Shown one piece after another: positions 28,108 through 37,292 of a DNA stretch of 64,000 nucleotides. The translations under genes and the position numbers were made by a program. The DNA is taken from contig NZ_FNOG01000006.1 of assembly GCF_900106525.1 (NCBI RefSeq), forward strand, positions 398,341 through 462,340, in the 5' to 3' direction. Origin of the DNA: Lysobacter enzymogenes. GTDB taxonomy: Bacteria; Pseudomonadota; Gammaproteobacteria; Xanthomonadales; Xanthomonadaceae. The stretch's first letter is position 1. Every line of letters begins with the position of its first letter. The notes under the pieces are model-generated. The model was not told where the DNA came from and did no database searches. It worked only from the letters and a program-made list of their open reading frames with translations.

Positions 28108-28300
28108 GCGCTGCGCCACGCTTCCGATGTGAGCTGCGTCGAAGAACCCGGCGCGCCAGCCCGCGCGCTGTTCAGCGTACTTAGAAATGGTGCCTCCGCC
28201 GGGTAGGGGGGCGTCGTTGGCGCCACGTTTGCAGAAGAATCGGGCACACGCCCGACGGCCGCTCCGACCGGAGCCGGCCGACACTGCAACCGGGGGTTCG

Positions 28301-29953
28301 ATGAAGCAGAGCAAGTTGGTGTGCGCGCTGGGCCTGGGTCTGGCGACCCTGATCGCGTCGACGGCGGGCATGGCCCAGGACGGACCGAACCCCAATCGCG
28401 TGTGGGTCAAGTTCAAGTCCGCCGGCGGCACTGCCGCCAGCGCCAGCGCCCGCAGCGGTCTGGCCGCGGCGCCGAACCTCGGCCAGCGCATCCAGGCGCT
28501 GCGCGGCAAGCTCAGCGCGGCCAAGGCCGGCGATGCGCAGCTCAACTACCAGTTCGACCGCATCAACACCGCGGTCATGACCCTGACCTCGCCGGAGGCG
28601 ATCAAGGCCTTGCGCGCCAATCCCGAAGTGGAGTCGGTCGAGATCGACCAGCCGCGCTACCTGCAGGCGCAGAGCGTGCCCTACGGCATCGACCAGGTGC
28701 AGGCGCGCAACGTGTGGGACGCCAACCGCGACGGCACGCTCGACGCCGGCGCCGCCAACGGCTCGGACATCAAGGTCTGCATCATCGACTCGGGCCTCAA
28801 CAAGAACCACGAAGACTTCGCCGGCATGACCATCACCGGTTATCCGACCGGCTGGGACACCGACACCTGCGGCCACGGCACCCACGTCGCCGGCACCATC
28901 GCCGCGGTCAACAACGACAAGGGCGTGGTCGGGGTCAGCCCGGGCAAGGTCTCGCTGCACATCGTCAAGATCTTCGGCAGCAACGGCTACAACGGCAGCG
29001 GCCACGGGCAGTGCTCGTGGACCTACTCCTCGACCCTGGCCGACGCCGCGCAGCGCTGCCAGACCGCCGGCGCCAAGATCATCAACATGAGCCTGGGCGG
29101 GCCCAGCGCGTCCACCGCCGAGCGCACCGCGTTCCAGAGCGTGGCCGACGCCGGCGTGCTCAGCATCGCCGCGGCCGGCAACGACGGCAACAACGCCCAG
29201 AGCTATCCGGCCGGCTACGCCAGCGTGGTGTCGGTGGCGGCGGTGGATTCCAGCAACGCCAAGGCCAGCTTCTCCCAGTTCACTCCGAAGGTGGAACTGT
29301 CGGCGCCGGGCGTGGACGTGCTGAGCACCTTCCCGCTCAAGAACGATCCGCTGGTGGTCGGCACCGCCAGCTTCGCCGCGACCCCGGTCGGCGGTTCCAA
29401 GCAGGCCAGCGCCAGCGCCGGCTGGGTCAACGGCGGGCTGTGCCAGACCTCGTCGACCACCTGGCGCAACAAGATCGTGGTCTGCCAGCGCGGCACCAAC
29501 ACCTTCTACGAGAAGGTCAACAAGGCGCAGAGCGCGCGCGCGGCGGGCGTGGTGATCTACAACAACGTCGACGGTGCGTTCGCCCCGGCGCTGTACACCG
29601 GCACCGCGCCGAACCTGAGCCCGGCGACCTCGACCCTGCCGGCGGTGGCGATCAGCAAGGCCGACGGCGAGAACATCGTCGCCAACCTGGCCGGCAAGAC
29701 CGTCGCCCTCGACGCCACCCCGTCGGTGGACAACGCCGGCTACGAGAAGATGAGCGGCACCTCGATGGCGACCCCGCACGTGTCCGGCTCGGCCGCAGTG
29801 GTGTGGAGCGCCAAGCCCACTGCCACCGCCCAGCAGGTGCGCGATGCGCTCGACACCACCGCGCTCGACATCGACGCGGCCGGCCGCGACGACAACACCG
29901 GCTGGGGCCTGGTGCAGATCCCGGCGGCGATCGCCGAACTGCAGTCGCAGTAA
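28301..29953 (+). CDS. Secreted S8 family serine protease with PA-type insert (copy 1)
   Basis: A 550-residue subtilase with an Sec signal peptide (MKQSKLVCALGLGLATLIAS, cleavage near AMAQD-type site) and an N-terminal propeptide (about residues 25-125). The catalytic triad is Asp163 (CIIDSGL), His192 (HGTHVAG) and Ser488 (GTSMATPH). Between them a protease-associated (PA) domain is inserted (about residues 360-450, with VVIYNNVDGAF). Spacing and insert match extracellular proteases of Lysobacter/Xanthomonas type. GGGGG is upstream. It is followed by a terminator and a paralog. An exported degradative role is likely. Confidence 0.93.
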   Translation: MKQSKLVCALGLGLATLIASTAGMAQDGPNPNRVWVKFKSAGGTAASASARSGLAAAPNLGQRIQALRGKLSAAKAGDAQLNYQFDRINTAVMTLTSPEAIKALRANPEVESVEIDQPRYLQAQSVPYGIDQVQARNVWDANRDGTLDAGAANGSDIKVCIIDSGLNKNHEDFAGMTITGYPTGWDTDTCGHGTHVAGTIAAVNNDKGVVGVSPGKVSLHIVKIFGSNGYNGSGHGQCSWTYSSTLADAAQRCQTAGAKIINMSLGGPSASTAERTAFQSVADAGVLSIAAAGNDGNNAQSYPAGYASVVSVAAVDSSNAKASFSQFTPKVELSAPGVDVLSTFPLKNDPLVVGTASFAATPVGGSKQASASAGWVNGGLCQTSSTTWRNKIVVCQRGTNTFYEKVNKAQSARAAGVVIYNNVDGAFAPALYTGTAPNLSPATSTLPAVAISKADGENIVANLAGKTVALDATPSVDNAGYEKMSGTSMATPHVSGSAAVVWSAKPTATAQQVRDALDTTALDIDAAGRDDNTGWGLVQIPAAIAELQSQ

Positions 29954-29980
29954 ACGGCCGCCGGCACGCAGCCCAGCGCA

Positions 29981-30013
29981 AACGGGAGCCCCGCGGGGCT
30001 CCCGTTTTTTTTT
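29981..30013 (+). terminator. Strong terminator between the two proteases
   Basis: A 12-bp perfect stem AACGGGAGCCCC/GGGGCTCCCGTT (arms 29981-29992 and 29995-30006) followed by nine T. Confidence 0.88.
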
Positions 30014-30263
30014 GCGCTTGCATTTGCGCGCCTTCTTTCGCGCGCTTTCGCATCGTGCGTGTTCGCATCCTGCGATTCGGTGCCGGAAATCCGCCTTCGA
30101 TGCGACTTTCTCGCGCGAACCTGCGCCCGGGACGAGTCCGAAAGTGAAACGGACGGGTGGGGCGCCCCCGCCGCCGCGCCGTTTGTGAACGACATCGGAC
30201 GCAGCGTTGCGGCCGACGCGGCTCCGCCCGGGAGCCGGTTGAGATCATCGAACAGGGGACGAC
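30014..30263. other. Leader region of second protease
   Basis: About 250 nt, no gene seen. The first half has the TTTCGCGC/GCATTTGCG texture noted in other leaders. Confidence 0.5.
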
Positions 30264-31949
30264 ATGAAGCAGAGCAAGTTGATGTGCGCGTTGAGCCTGG
30301 GCCTGGCGGCGTGGGCCGCGTCGAGCGCGGTCGCGGCGCAGGATGCGGCCGCGCCGCGCGTCTGGATCAAGTTCAAGGAGGCGCCGGCTGCGGCTGCGCC
30401 CACGCTGTCGACCCGGCCGCAGGCCATCCTCGACCAGATCGCGAGCATCGTGGCCCGCTCGAACGAACGCATGAGCGCCAATGTCCGCGGCGTCAACGCG
30501 CTGCTCGGCCAGCGCAAGCTCGGCCAGGCGACCTTGCACCATCGCTTCGAGGGCCTCAGCCGTGCGGTGTTCACCCTGCCGTCGCGCGAAGCGCTGGAGA
30601 GCCTGCGCAAGGATCCGTCGGTGGAGTCGATCGAAATCGACCAGCCGCGCTACCTGCTGCAGCAGGACACTCCCGTCGGCATCGGCCAGATCCAGGCCAG
30701 CGCGGTGTGGGATGCCGACGGCGACGGCGCGCTCGACGCCGGCGCGCCTACCGGCGCGGGCATCAAGGTCTGCGTGATCGATTCGGGCCTGAAGCGGACC
30801 CACGAGGATCTGGCCGGCGTGGCCATCGCCGGCAGCGCCAACAGTTTCGGCCCTAGCTGGGACACCGACACCTGCGGCCACGGCACCCATGTCGCCGGCA
30901 CCGTCGCCGCGGCCCACAACGACAAGGGTGTGGTCGGCGTGAGCCCGGGCAAGGTCTCGCTGCACATCGTCAAGGTGTTCGACGGCGCCGAATGCAAGCC
31001 GGTGCTGTTCGCCTCCGACAACGTCGCCGCGGTCAAGAAGTGCGAGGCGGCCGGGGCCAAGGTCATCAACATGAGCCTGGGCGGCCCGAACCGGTCGTCC
31101 ACCGAGGAAAGCGAGTTCAAGCTGGCGGCCGACCGCGGCACGCTGGTGGTCGCCGCGGCCGGCAATTCCGCGATCACGCCGTTTCCCGGAACGAACCTGG
31201 TCAATCCGCCGCTATATCCCGCGTCCTACCCGAGCGTGGTGTCGGTGGCGGCGGTGGACTCGAGCGACAAGCGCGCGAGTTTCTCCGAGTTCAACAATCA
31301 GATCGACCTTGCCGCGCCGGGCGTCGGCGTGCGCAGCCTCGGCCTGTCCTCGAGCGAGCCGTTGAAGGTCGGCAACACGGCGTTCCCGGCCACGGTGTTG
31401 ACTGGCTCCGCCGTCACCCGGGCCAGCGCGGGCTGGGTCGACGGCGGCTTGTGCAAGGCCTCGTCGGCGGCGTTCAAGGGCAAGATCGTGCTGTGCCAGC
31501 GCGGCGAGATCAGTTTCGTCGACAAGGTCGCCAACGCGAAGTCGGGCGGCGCGCTCGGCGTGGCGATCTACAACAACGTCGACGGCGACTTCGCCGGCGG
31601 CCTGTCGCCGGCCAGCACGATTCCGGCGACCGGCATCTCCAAGGCCAGCGGCGAGGCGATCCTGGCGGGACTGGCGGGGCAAACCATGGTCGTCAGCGGC
31701 GTCTTGAGCGTGAACGACACGTCCTATGCAGTGAAGGACGGCACCTCGATGGCGTCGCCGCACGTGGCCGGCGCGGCCGCGGTGGTGTGGAGCGCGCGCC
31801 CGAACGCGACCGCGCAGCAGGTGCGCGAAGCGCTGTTCACGACCGCCAGGGACATCGACGCCGCCGGCCGCGACGACAACACCGGCTGGGGTCTGGTGCA
31901 GGTCAAGGCCGCGATCGATGAGCTCAAGCGCGTGGTCCCGGCGAAGTAA
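30264..31949 (+). CDS. Secreted S8 family serine protease with PA-type insert (copy 2)
   Basis: A 561-residue paralog of the upstream protease with the same MKQSKL-type signal peptide and a propeptide. The triad is Asp173 (VIDSGL), His206 (HGTHVAG) and Ser495 (GTSMASPH). The PA-like insert includes GVAIYNNVDGDF. The DTDTCGHGTHVAGT and VSPGKVSLHIVK segments are shared with copy 1, so this is a tandem duplication that has since diverged. It has its own leader after the terminator at 29981, so it can be regulated separately. Confidence 0.93.
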   Translation: MKQSKLMCALSLGLAAWAASSAVAAQDAAAPRVWIKFKEAPAAAAPTLSTRPQAILDQIASIVARSNERMSANVRGVNALLGQRKLGQATLHHRFEGLSRAVFTLPSREALESLRKDPSVESIEIDQPRYLLQQDTPVGIGQIQASAVWDADGDGALDAGAPTGAGIKVCVIDSGLKRTHEDLAGVAIAGSANSFGPSWDTDTCGHGTHVAGTVAAAHNDKGVVGVSPGKVSLHIVKVFDGAECKPVLFASDNVAAVKKCEAAGAKVINMSLGGPNRSSTEESEFKLAADRGTLVVAAAGNSAITPFPGTNLVNPPLYPASYPSVVSVAAVDSSDKRASFSEFNNQIDLAAPGVGVRSLGLSSSEPLKVGNTAFPATVLTGSAVTRASAGWVDGGLCKASSAAFKGKIVLCQRGEISFVDKVANAKSGGALGVAIYNNVDGDFAGGLSPASTIPATGISKASGEAILAGLAGQTMVVSGVLSVNDTSYAVKDGTSMASPHVAGAAAVVWSARPNATAQQVREALFTTARDIDAAGRDDNTGWGLVQVKAAIDELKRVVPAK

Positions 31950-32188
31950 GCCGCGAGCAGGGCCGCTGCGAGCGGCCGGGACGACGGCCGGTGAGCGCGT
32001 TCCGGTTGGCCCGCTCGCGAAGGGCGTAGCGCCCGCCTTCATTCAGCGCCGCCCCGACGAACCGCCGCCCGCAAGGGCGGCGGTTCTGCATCTGGCGCGG
32101 GAAGGCCGACGTGGCGGGCGAGGGCAGACGCGGTGGCAGGCGGATCTGCCTGCATACTGGGCGCCCTCCCGATACCGTGCCGGTCCAG
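31950..32188. other. Intergenic region, protease to photolyase
   Basis: About 240 nt of GC-rich DNA without a recognisable gene or strong hairpin. CATACT near 32153 could be a -10 for the photolyase. Confidence 0.4.
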
Positions 32189-33619
32189 ATGCCCGACGCT
32201 GCGCCTCTCGCCCTGGTCTGGTTCCGCGACGACCTGCGCCTGGACGACAACCCGGCGCTGCGCGCGGCGCTGGACGCCGGCTACGTGCCGGTGCCGGTCT
32301 ATATCCACGCGCCCGACGAGCACGGCAGCTGGAAACCCGGCGCCGCCTCCGACGCCTGGCGCCATCGCGCGCTGGCCGCGCTGGATGCGGACCTGCGCAA
32401 GCGCGGCTCGCACCTGCGCCGCTTCTTCGGCCCGAGCCTGGCCACGCTGCAGTCGCTGGCGCTGGCCACCGGCGCGCAGGCGGTGTACTGGAACCGCCGC
32501 TACGAGCCGTACATCGAAAAGCGCGATACGCGGATCAAGCAGCAGCTGCGGCGCGCGGGGCTGGAAGCGGAAAGCTTCAACAGCGCGCTGATGTTCGAGC
32601 CGTGGACGCTGCGGACCAAGCAGGGCGGGCCGTTCAAAGTGTTCACCCCGTTCTGGCGCGCGGCCCTGGCCGACTGGCGCGAGCACGCGCTGTGGTCGGC
32701 GCCGGCGTCGCTGCCGACCACCCGCGAAGGGCCGGAAGGCGTGCCGCTGGACGCGCTGAAACTGGTGCCGAAGCTGGGCTGGGACCAGGAATTCTGGGAG
32801 CACTGGACCCCCGGCGAGGCCGGCGCGCGCGCGGCCTTGTCGACCTTCGTCGACGGCGCCTTGCGCGGCTACGCCGAGCAGCGCGACCGGCCCGACCGGG
32901 TCGGCACCTCGCGGCTGTCGCCGCACCTGCACTTCGGCGAGATCGCGCCGTGGCGCGCGGTCGCGCAGCTGCAGGCCGAACGCAACGCCGGCAACGCGCG
33001 CGACGTCGATGCGGCGATCCGCGAGCTGGGTTGGCGCGAGTTCGCCCATCATCTGCTGCACCACTTTCCCGACACGCCCGAGCAGAACTTCAACCCGCGC
33101 TTCGCCGACTTCGACTGGGCGCGCGCCGCGCCGCCGAAGCTGGAGCCGTGGCAGCAGGGCCGCACCGGCGTGCCGATCGTCGATGCCGGCATGCGCGAGC
33201 TGTGGGCCACCGGCTGGATGCACAACCGCGTGCGCATGATCGTCGCCAGCTATCTGACCAAGCACCTGCGCCTGCATTGGCGCCACGGCGCGCGCTGGTT
33301 CTGGGACACCCTGGTCGACGCCGACCTGGCCAACAACACCCTGGGCTGGCAGTGGGTGGCCGGCACCGGCGCCGACGCCGCGCCGTACTTCCGCGTGTTC
33401 AATCCGGTGACCCAATCGGAGAAGTTCGATCCCGACGGCGCCTACATCGCGCGCTGGGTGCCCGAACTGGCCGGCCTGCCGGTGCCGCTGCGCTTCGCGC
33501 CGTGGCAGGACCCGGCGCGCCTGCGCCGCCACGCCCCGGACTATCCGCCGCAGCCGCTGGTGGACCTGGCGACCGGGCGCGATGCGGCGCTGGAGGCGTA
33601 CCGGCGGATGCGCGGTTGA
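32189..33619 (+). CDS. phrB: Deoxyribodipyrimidine photolyase (CPD class I)
   Basis: A 476-residue photolyase that repairs cyclobutane pyrimidine dimers with blue light. The N-terminal alpha/beta antenna domain contains LVWFRDDLRLDDNPALRAAL, and the C-terminal FAD-binding domain contains WMHNRVRMIVASYLTKHL and the typical WQWVAGTGADAAPYFRVFNP. ATG 32189 begins this conserved start. A longer frame upstream has no family similarity. No clear ribosome site is seen. Cryptochromes are a less likely alternative. Confidence 0.93.
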   Translation: MPDAAPLALVWFRDDLRLDDNPALRAALDAGYVPVPVYIHAPDEHGSWKPGAASDAWRHRALAALDADLRKRGSHLRRFFGPSLATLQSLALATGAQAVYWNRRYEPYIEKRDTRIKQQLRRAGLEAESFNSALMFEPWTLRTKQGGPFKVFTPFWRAALADWREHALWSAPASLPTTREGPEGVPLDALKLVPKLGWDQEFWEHWTPGEAGARAALSTFVDGALRGYAEQRDRPDRVGTSRLSPHLHFGEIAPWRAVAQLQAERNAGNARDVDAAIRELGWREFAHHLLHHFPDTPEQNFNPRFADFDWARAAPPKLEPWQQGRTGVPIVDAGMRELWATGWMHNRVRMIVASYLTKHLRLHWRHGARWFWDTLVDADLANNTLGWQWVAGTGADAAPYFRVFNPVTQSEKFDPDGAYIARWVPELAGLPVPLRFAPWQDPARLRRHAPDYPPQPLVDLATGRDAALEAYRRMRG

Positions 33620-33751
33620 GCGGCGAACGCGGAACAGGCAATCGCAACGCCCCGGCGCAGCGCTGCGCGGCGGCCATCGCCGATTGCCGATTCCCGCGTT
33701 GACGCCGTCGACGCACGCATGATTCACTCGCCCGAAGCATCGGAGAGACGC

Positions 33752-35212
33752 ATGGCGAAGGCAGAAACGGGGGCAGGACCGCGCCGGCGCGCGCGGCGCG
33801 AGCCGATGTCGCGGGTCGATACCGCCTGGCTGCGGATGGAACGTCCGACCAACCCGATGATGATCACCGGCGTGCTGATGTTCGACGACCCGATGTCGGT
33901 CGACGCGCTGCGCAAGGTGGTCAAGCAGCGCTTCCTCGCCTACACCCGGTTCCGCCAGAAAGCGGTGGACACCGCCGCCGGCGCGTACTGGCAGACCGAC
34001 GAAGACCTGGACCTGGACTGGCACGTGCAGCACACCGCGCTGCCGGGGCGCGGCGGCAAGCGCGCGCTGGAGCGTTTCGTCAGCCAGCTCGCGTCCAGCC
34101 CGCTCGATTCGAGCCGGCCGCTGTGGCAGTTCCATCTGGTCGAGCGCTACAACGGCGGCTCGGCGCTGGTCGCGCGCATCCACCACAGCTATGCCGACGG
34201 CATCGCCCTGGTCCAGGTGCTGCTGTCGCTGACCGACACCACCGCGCAGCCGGCCAAGGGCAGCGACCTGGCCCACGCCTGGCTCAAGCAGGACGGCGTC
34301 GACGTGGCGCGCCGGGTCGGCTCGGTCGACCGCTACATGAAGCTCGGCAGCCGTGCGCTCGAGAAGGGCATGGAGATGTACCGCGACCCGACCCTGGCGG
34401 CGATGCTGGCCAAGGAGGGCGGCGAGATCGCGCGCGAACTGCTGCACGCGCTGTCGCTGGCCGACGACCCGCCGTCGATGCTGCGCGGCAAGCTCGGCGT
34501 GTCCAAGCGCGTGGCCTGGGCCGAGCCGCTGGACCTGGAAGAGGTCAAGGCGGTCGGCCGCGCCTGCGACTGCACCGTCAACGACGTGCTGATGGCGACC
34601 GCGGCCGGCGCGCTGCGCAGCTACATGATCGAGCGCGGCGACGCCATCGACGGGGTCACCATCCGCGCCACCGTGCCGGTCAACCTGCGGCCGCTGGAAC
34701 ACGCGCGCAAGCTCGGCAACCACTTCGGCCTGGTGTTCCTCGATCTGCCGGTCGGCGAGGACAACCCGATCCGCCGGGTCGAGCGCGTCGCCGAGTGCAT
34801 GAACAACCTCAAGAATTCGCGCCAAGCTATTGTGGCGTTTGGACTTTTGGCCGCGCTCGGCATGGCGCCGGCGCAGGTCCAGGGGCTGGCGCTGGAGCTG
34901 TTCAGCCGCAAGGCGACGGCGGTGGCGACCAACGTGCCCGGGCCGCAGCAGCCGCTGTACCTGGCCGGCGCGCGTCTGGACGAGATGATGTTCTGGGTGC
35001 CGCAGACCGGCTCGATCGGCGTAGGCATCTCGATCCTGAGCTACAACGGCCGGGTCCACTTCGGCCTGATCGCCGACGGCAAGTTGATCCCGGATCCGGA
35101 CGAGGTGATCGGCCGCTTCGGCGTCGAGTTCGACAAGCTGCTGTACCTGGCGCTGATGGGCAACTGGGACCGGACCCTGGATGCCGAAGGCGCCGCGGCG
35201 CTGATGGCCTGA
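33752..35212 (+). CDS. Wax ester synthase/diacylglycerol acyltransferase (WS/DGAT)
   Basis: A 486-residue WS/DGAT family acyltransferase that makes wax esters or triacylglycerol from acyl-CoA. The active-site motif HHxxxDG is HHSYADG (His144, His145, Asp149, Gly150). The N-terminal conserved part MSRVDTAWLRMERPTNPMMI is near residue 19, and the C-terminal domain ends with NVPGPQQPLYLAGARL, a typical family segment. GGAGAG precedes ATG 33752. It stands apart from other lipid genes. Substrate preference is unknown. Confidence 0.9.
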   Translation: MAKAETGAGPRRRARREPMSRVDTAWLRMERPTNPMMITGVLMFDDPMSVDALRKVVKQRFLAYTRFRQKAVDTAAGAYWQTDEDLDLDWHVQHTALPGRGGKRALERFVSQLASSPLDSSRPLWQFHLVERYNGGSALVARIHHSYADGIALVQVLLSLTDTTAQPAKGSDLAHAWLKQDGVDVARRVGSVDRYMKLGSRALEKGMEMYRDPTLAAMLAKEGGEIARELLHALSLADDPPSMLRGKLGVSKRVAWAEPLDLEEVKAVGRACDCTVNDVLMATAAGALRSYMIERGDAIDGVTIRATVPVNLRPLEHARKLGNHFGLVFLDLPVGEDNPIRRVERVAECMNNLKNSRQAIVAFGLLAALGMAPAQVQGLALELFSRKATAVATNVPGPQQPLYLAGARLDEMMFWVPQTGSIGVGISILSYNGRVHFGLIADGKLIPDPDEVIGRFGVEFDKLLYLALMGNWDRTLDAEGAAALMA

Positions 35213-35292
35213 ACGCAGTGGGCTTGGTCGGCGTCGCTCGGCGAATCGAGCGACGTCGAAACCGGCTTTGGCGCGAATGCCGCAGCCGCCTT

Positions 35293-35321
35293 TGTAGGAG
35301 GGCCTTCAGGCCCGATGCTTT
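35293..35321 (+). repeat. Interspersed repeat copy
   Basis: TGTAGGAGGGCCTTCAGGCC then CGATGCTT, the family of 7973 and 26820. Confidence 0.7.
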
Positions 35322-35480
35322 GCGTTCCGGCGTATCAAACGCCTGGGCCGGCAACGTCTCCCGCAAGCTCCGCGCAAGCATCCCCGCCCGATCCTGAACG
35401 GGCCTCCGGCGCCGTCACTCCTCGCCAACGGCGGCGTGATTAGCTTGTGGGCGCTCCGCCACACCAGACGAGGACAGCCC

Positions 35481-36203
35481 ATGAAGACCCAACTCAAGAT
35501 CGCCATCGCCTCGGCGACCCTCGCCGCCTTGCTCGCCGGCTGCGCCACCGGCGGCGGCGGTTATTACGGCGGCCAGCAGCAGCCGTATCCGGGCGATCCG
35601 AACCAGCCGCAGCAACAGCAAGGCGGCATGAGCAAGACCCAGAAGGGCGCGTTGATCGGCGCGCTGGCCGGCGTCGCCGCGGGCCTGCTGAGCGGCAACG
35701 ACGCCACCGAGCGCCGCCAGCGCGCGCTGATCGGCGCCGGCGTCGGCGGCCTGGCCGGCGGCGCCATCGGCAACTACCAGGACCGCCAGGAGCGCGCGCT
35801 GCGCGAGCGCATGGCCGGCACCGGCGTGGACGTGATCCGCCAGGGCGACAACATCACCCTCAACATGCCCAGCAACATCACCTTCGCCTTCAACAGCGCC
35901 AACCTGGATCCCAAGTTCGATCCGGTGCTCGACAACGTCGCCAGCACCCTGACCGAGTACAACCAGACCATCGTCGAAGTCGCCGGCCACACCGACAGCA
36001 TCGGCGGCGACGCGGTCAACCAGCGTCTGTCCGAACAGCGCGCGGCCTCGGTCGGCAACTACCTGATGTCCAAGGGCCTGGTGCGCGACCGCTTCATCCT
36101 CACCGGCGCCGGCAAGACCCGGCCGATCGCCAGCAACGACACCGAGGCCGGCCGCGCGCAGAACCGCCGCGTCGAAATCACCCTGGTGCCGGTGCGCTCC
36201 TGA
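35481..36203 (+). CDS. OmpA family lipoprotein with glycine-zipper
   Basis: A 240-residue outer-membrane lipoprotein, GAGGA upstream. The lipobox is LAGC with Cys21. A Gln/Pro-rich linker follows, then glycine-zipper segments (GALIGALAGVAAGLLSG), and a C-terminal OmpA-like peptidoglycan-binding domain (about residues 125-240) with FNSANLDPKFDPVLDNVAST and NQRLSEQRAASVGNYL. It resembles YiaD-type proteins. It probably ties the outer membrane to peptidoglycan. Confidence 0.92.
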   Translation: MKTQLKIAIASATLAALLAGCATGGGGYYGGQQQPYPGDPNQPQQQQGGMSKTQKGALIGALAGVAAGLLSGNDATERRQRALIGAGVGGLAGGAIGNYQDRQERALRERMAGTGVDVIRQGDNITLNMPSNITFAFNSANLDPKFDPVLDNVASTLTEYNQTIVEVAGHTDSIGGDAVNQRLSEQRAASVGNYLMSKGLVRDRFILTGAGKTRPIASNDTEAGRAQNRRVEITLVPVRS

Positions 36204-36265
36204 GCCATCGGCGCGGCGCCGGCCTGGCCGGCGTCGCGGCAGGATAGAAGTAATAGAAGTACCGG

Positions 36266-36297
36266 TCGGGCCGCCATTGCGCGGCCCGATCGCGTTT
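36266..36297 (+). terminator. Terminator after OmpA-like gene
   Basis: TCGGGCCGC-CATTGC-GCGGCCCGA, 9-bp stem, followed by TCGCGTTTT. Confidence 0.7.
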
Positions 36298-36609
36298 TGC
36301 GGCCTGCGAAGCGGGCGCGCCGATGTCGGCGAACCTTGCGCCGCGTCCGCAGCTGCGCGCCGGATGTCGCACGAACGCATACTTTGTGCAGTTCCATTTC
36401 ATGCCGCTGTTTCATGCCGCAGCGGCATAAGCGTGTCGATCTGCGGCGCCAGCGTTCGGCGCCTGGCGCAGCGCATGCCTTCGCCCGCGCTCGTCGACCG
36501 CAGCGGCAGGAAGCTTCCGGCTCCAGCGCGCCGCAAGCACGTCGATTGCCCGCACGTTTTGTCCGCCTAAATCCTCCCGCGGCGAAGGGATGGTCAGGAG
36601 GAGCCACGT
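36298..36609. other. Leader region of the two-component genes
   Basis: It holds no gene. The repeat at 36397-36428 is the notable element. Confidence 0.5.
36397..36428 (+). promoter_or_regulatory. Direct and inverted repeat, possible operator
   Basis: TTTCATGCCGC occurs twice (36397-36407 and 36410-36420, 13-bp period). In addition ATGCCGCTG (36401-36409) is inverted as CAGCGGCAT (36420-36428). It lies about 180 nt before the response regulator. Confidence 0.45.
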
Positions 36610-37290
36610 GTGACCGACGATATCGAACCTTCGCTTTCGCCCGCGCGCTTGCGCATCGCCTTGTCCGACGACCATCCGGTGGTGCGCGCCGGCGTGCGCG
36701 CCTTGCTGGAATCGGCCGCCGCGCCCGACGAGGCCTGGAGCGTCGACGGCGAAGCCTCCGGCGCCGACGAGCTGTTGGGCCTGCTGGCGGCGACGCCGCT
36801 GGACCTGCTGATCACCGATTTCTCCATGCCCGGCAGCCGCGCCGGCGACGGCCTGACCCTGCTCGGGCAGATCCGCCGCCGTCATCCGCAGTTGCCGGTG
36901 ATCGTGCTGACCATGATCGGCAACGCGCCGGTGCTGCGCTCCATCGCCGAGGCCGGCGTCGCCGGCCTGCTCGACAAGGCCGCCGCGGCGGCGGAGCTCG
37001 GCGAGGCGGTGCGCACGGTGGCGCAGGGCGGCCGCTACATCGGGCTGGGCTTGCGCGGCCTGGTCGACACCTGCACCGGCGCGGTCCGCGCCGGCGGCGC
37101 GTTGTCGCCGCGCGAGGCCGAGGTGCTGCGCTTGTTCGCCGCCGGCCACAGCGTTTCGCAGATCGCCGCGCACCTGCATCGCAGCAAACAGACCATCAGC
37201 CGGCAGAAGACCGATGCGATGGCCAAGCTCGGGCTCAGGAGCGACCGCGAGATCTACGAATACGCGCGCACCGAGGGCTTGCTGTCCTGA
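36610..37290 (+). CDS. LuxR-family response regulator
   Basis: A 226-residue response regulator (GTG start, AGGAGGAG upstream). The receiver domain has DDHPVVRAGVRALLES at the start and the phosphoacceptor in DLLITDFSMPG. The C-terminal LuxR-type helix-turn-helix is LSPREAEVLRLFAAGHSVSQ. It lies directly before a hybrid kinase with two periplasmic-binding domains, the BvgA-BvgS/EvgA-EvgS arrangement. It is the likely phosphorelay output; targets are unknown. Confidence 0.92.
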   Translation: MTDDIEPSLSPARLRIALSDDHPVVRAGVRALLESAAAPDEAWSVDGEASGADELLGLLAATPLDLLITDFSMPGSRAGDGLTLLGQIRRRHPQLPVIVLTMIGNAPVLRSIAEAGVAGLLDKAAAAAELGEAVRTVAQGGRYIGLGLRGLVDTCTGAVRAGGALSPREAEVLRLFAAGHSVSQIAAHLHRSKQTISRQKTDAMAKLGLRSDREIYEYARTEGLLS

Positions 37291-37292
37291 AC

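Noticed and set aside
32039..35059. A 1006-codon minus-strand open frame opposite the photolyase and WS/DGAT genes
   Set aside because: It spans two clear plus-strand genes with known motifs, and its translation is low-complexity and Arg/Gly/Gln-rich, as expected for antisense frames in GC-rich DNA.
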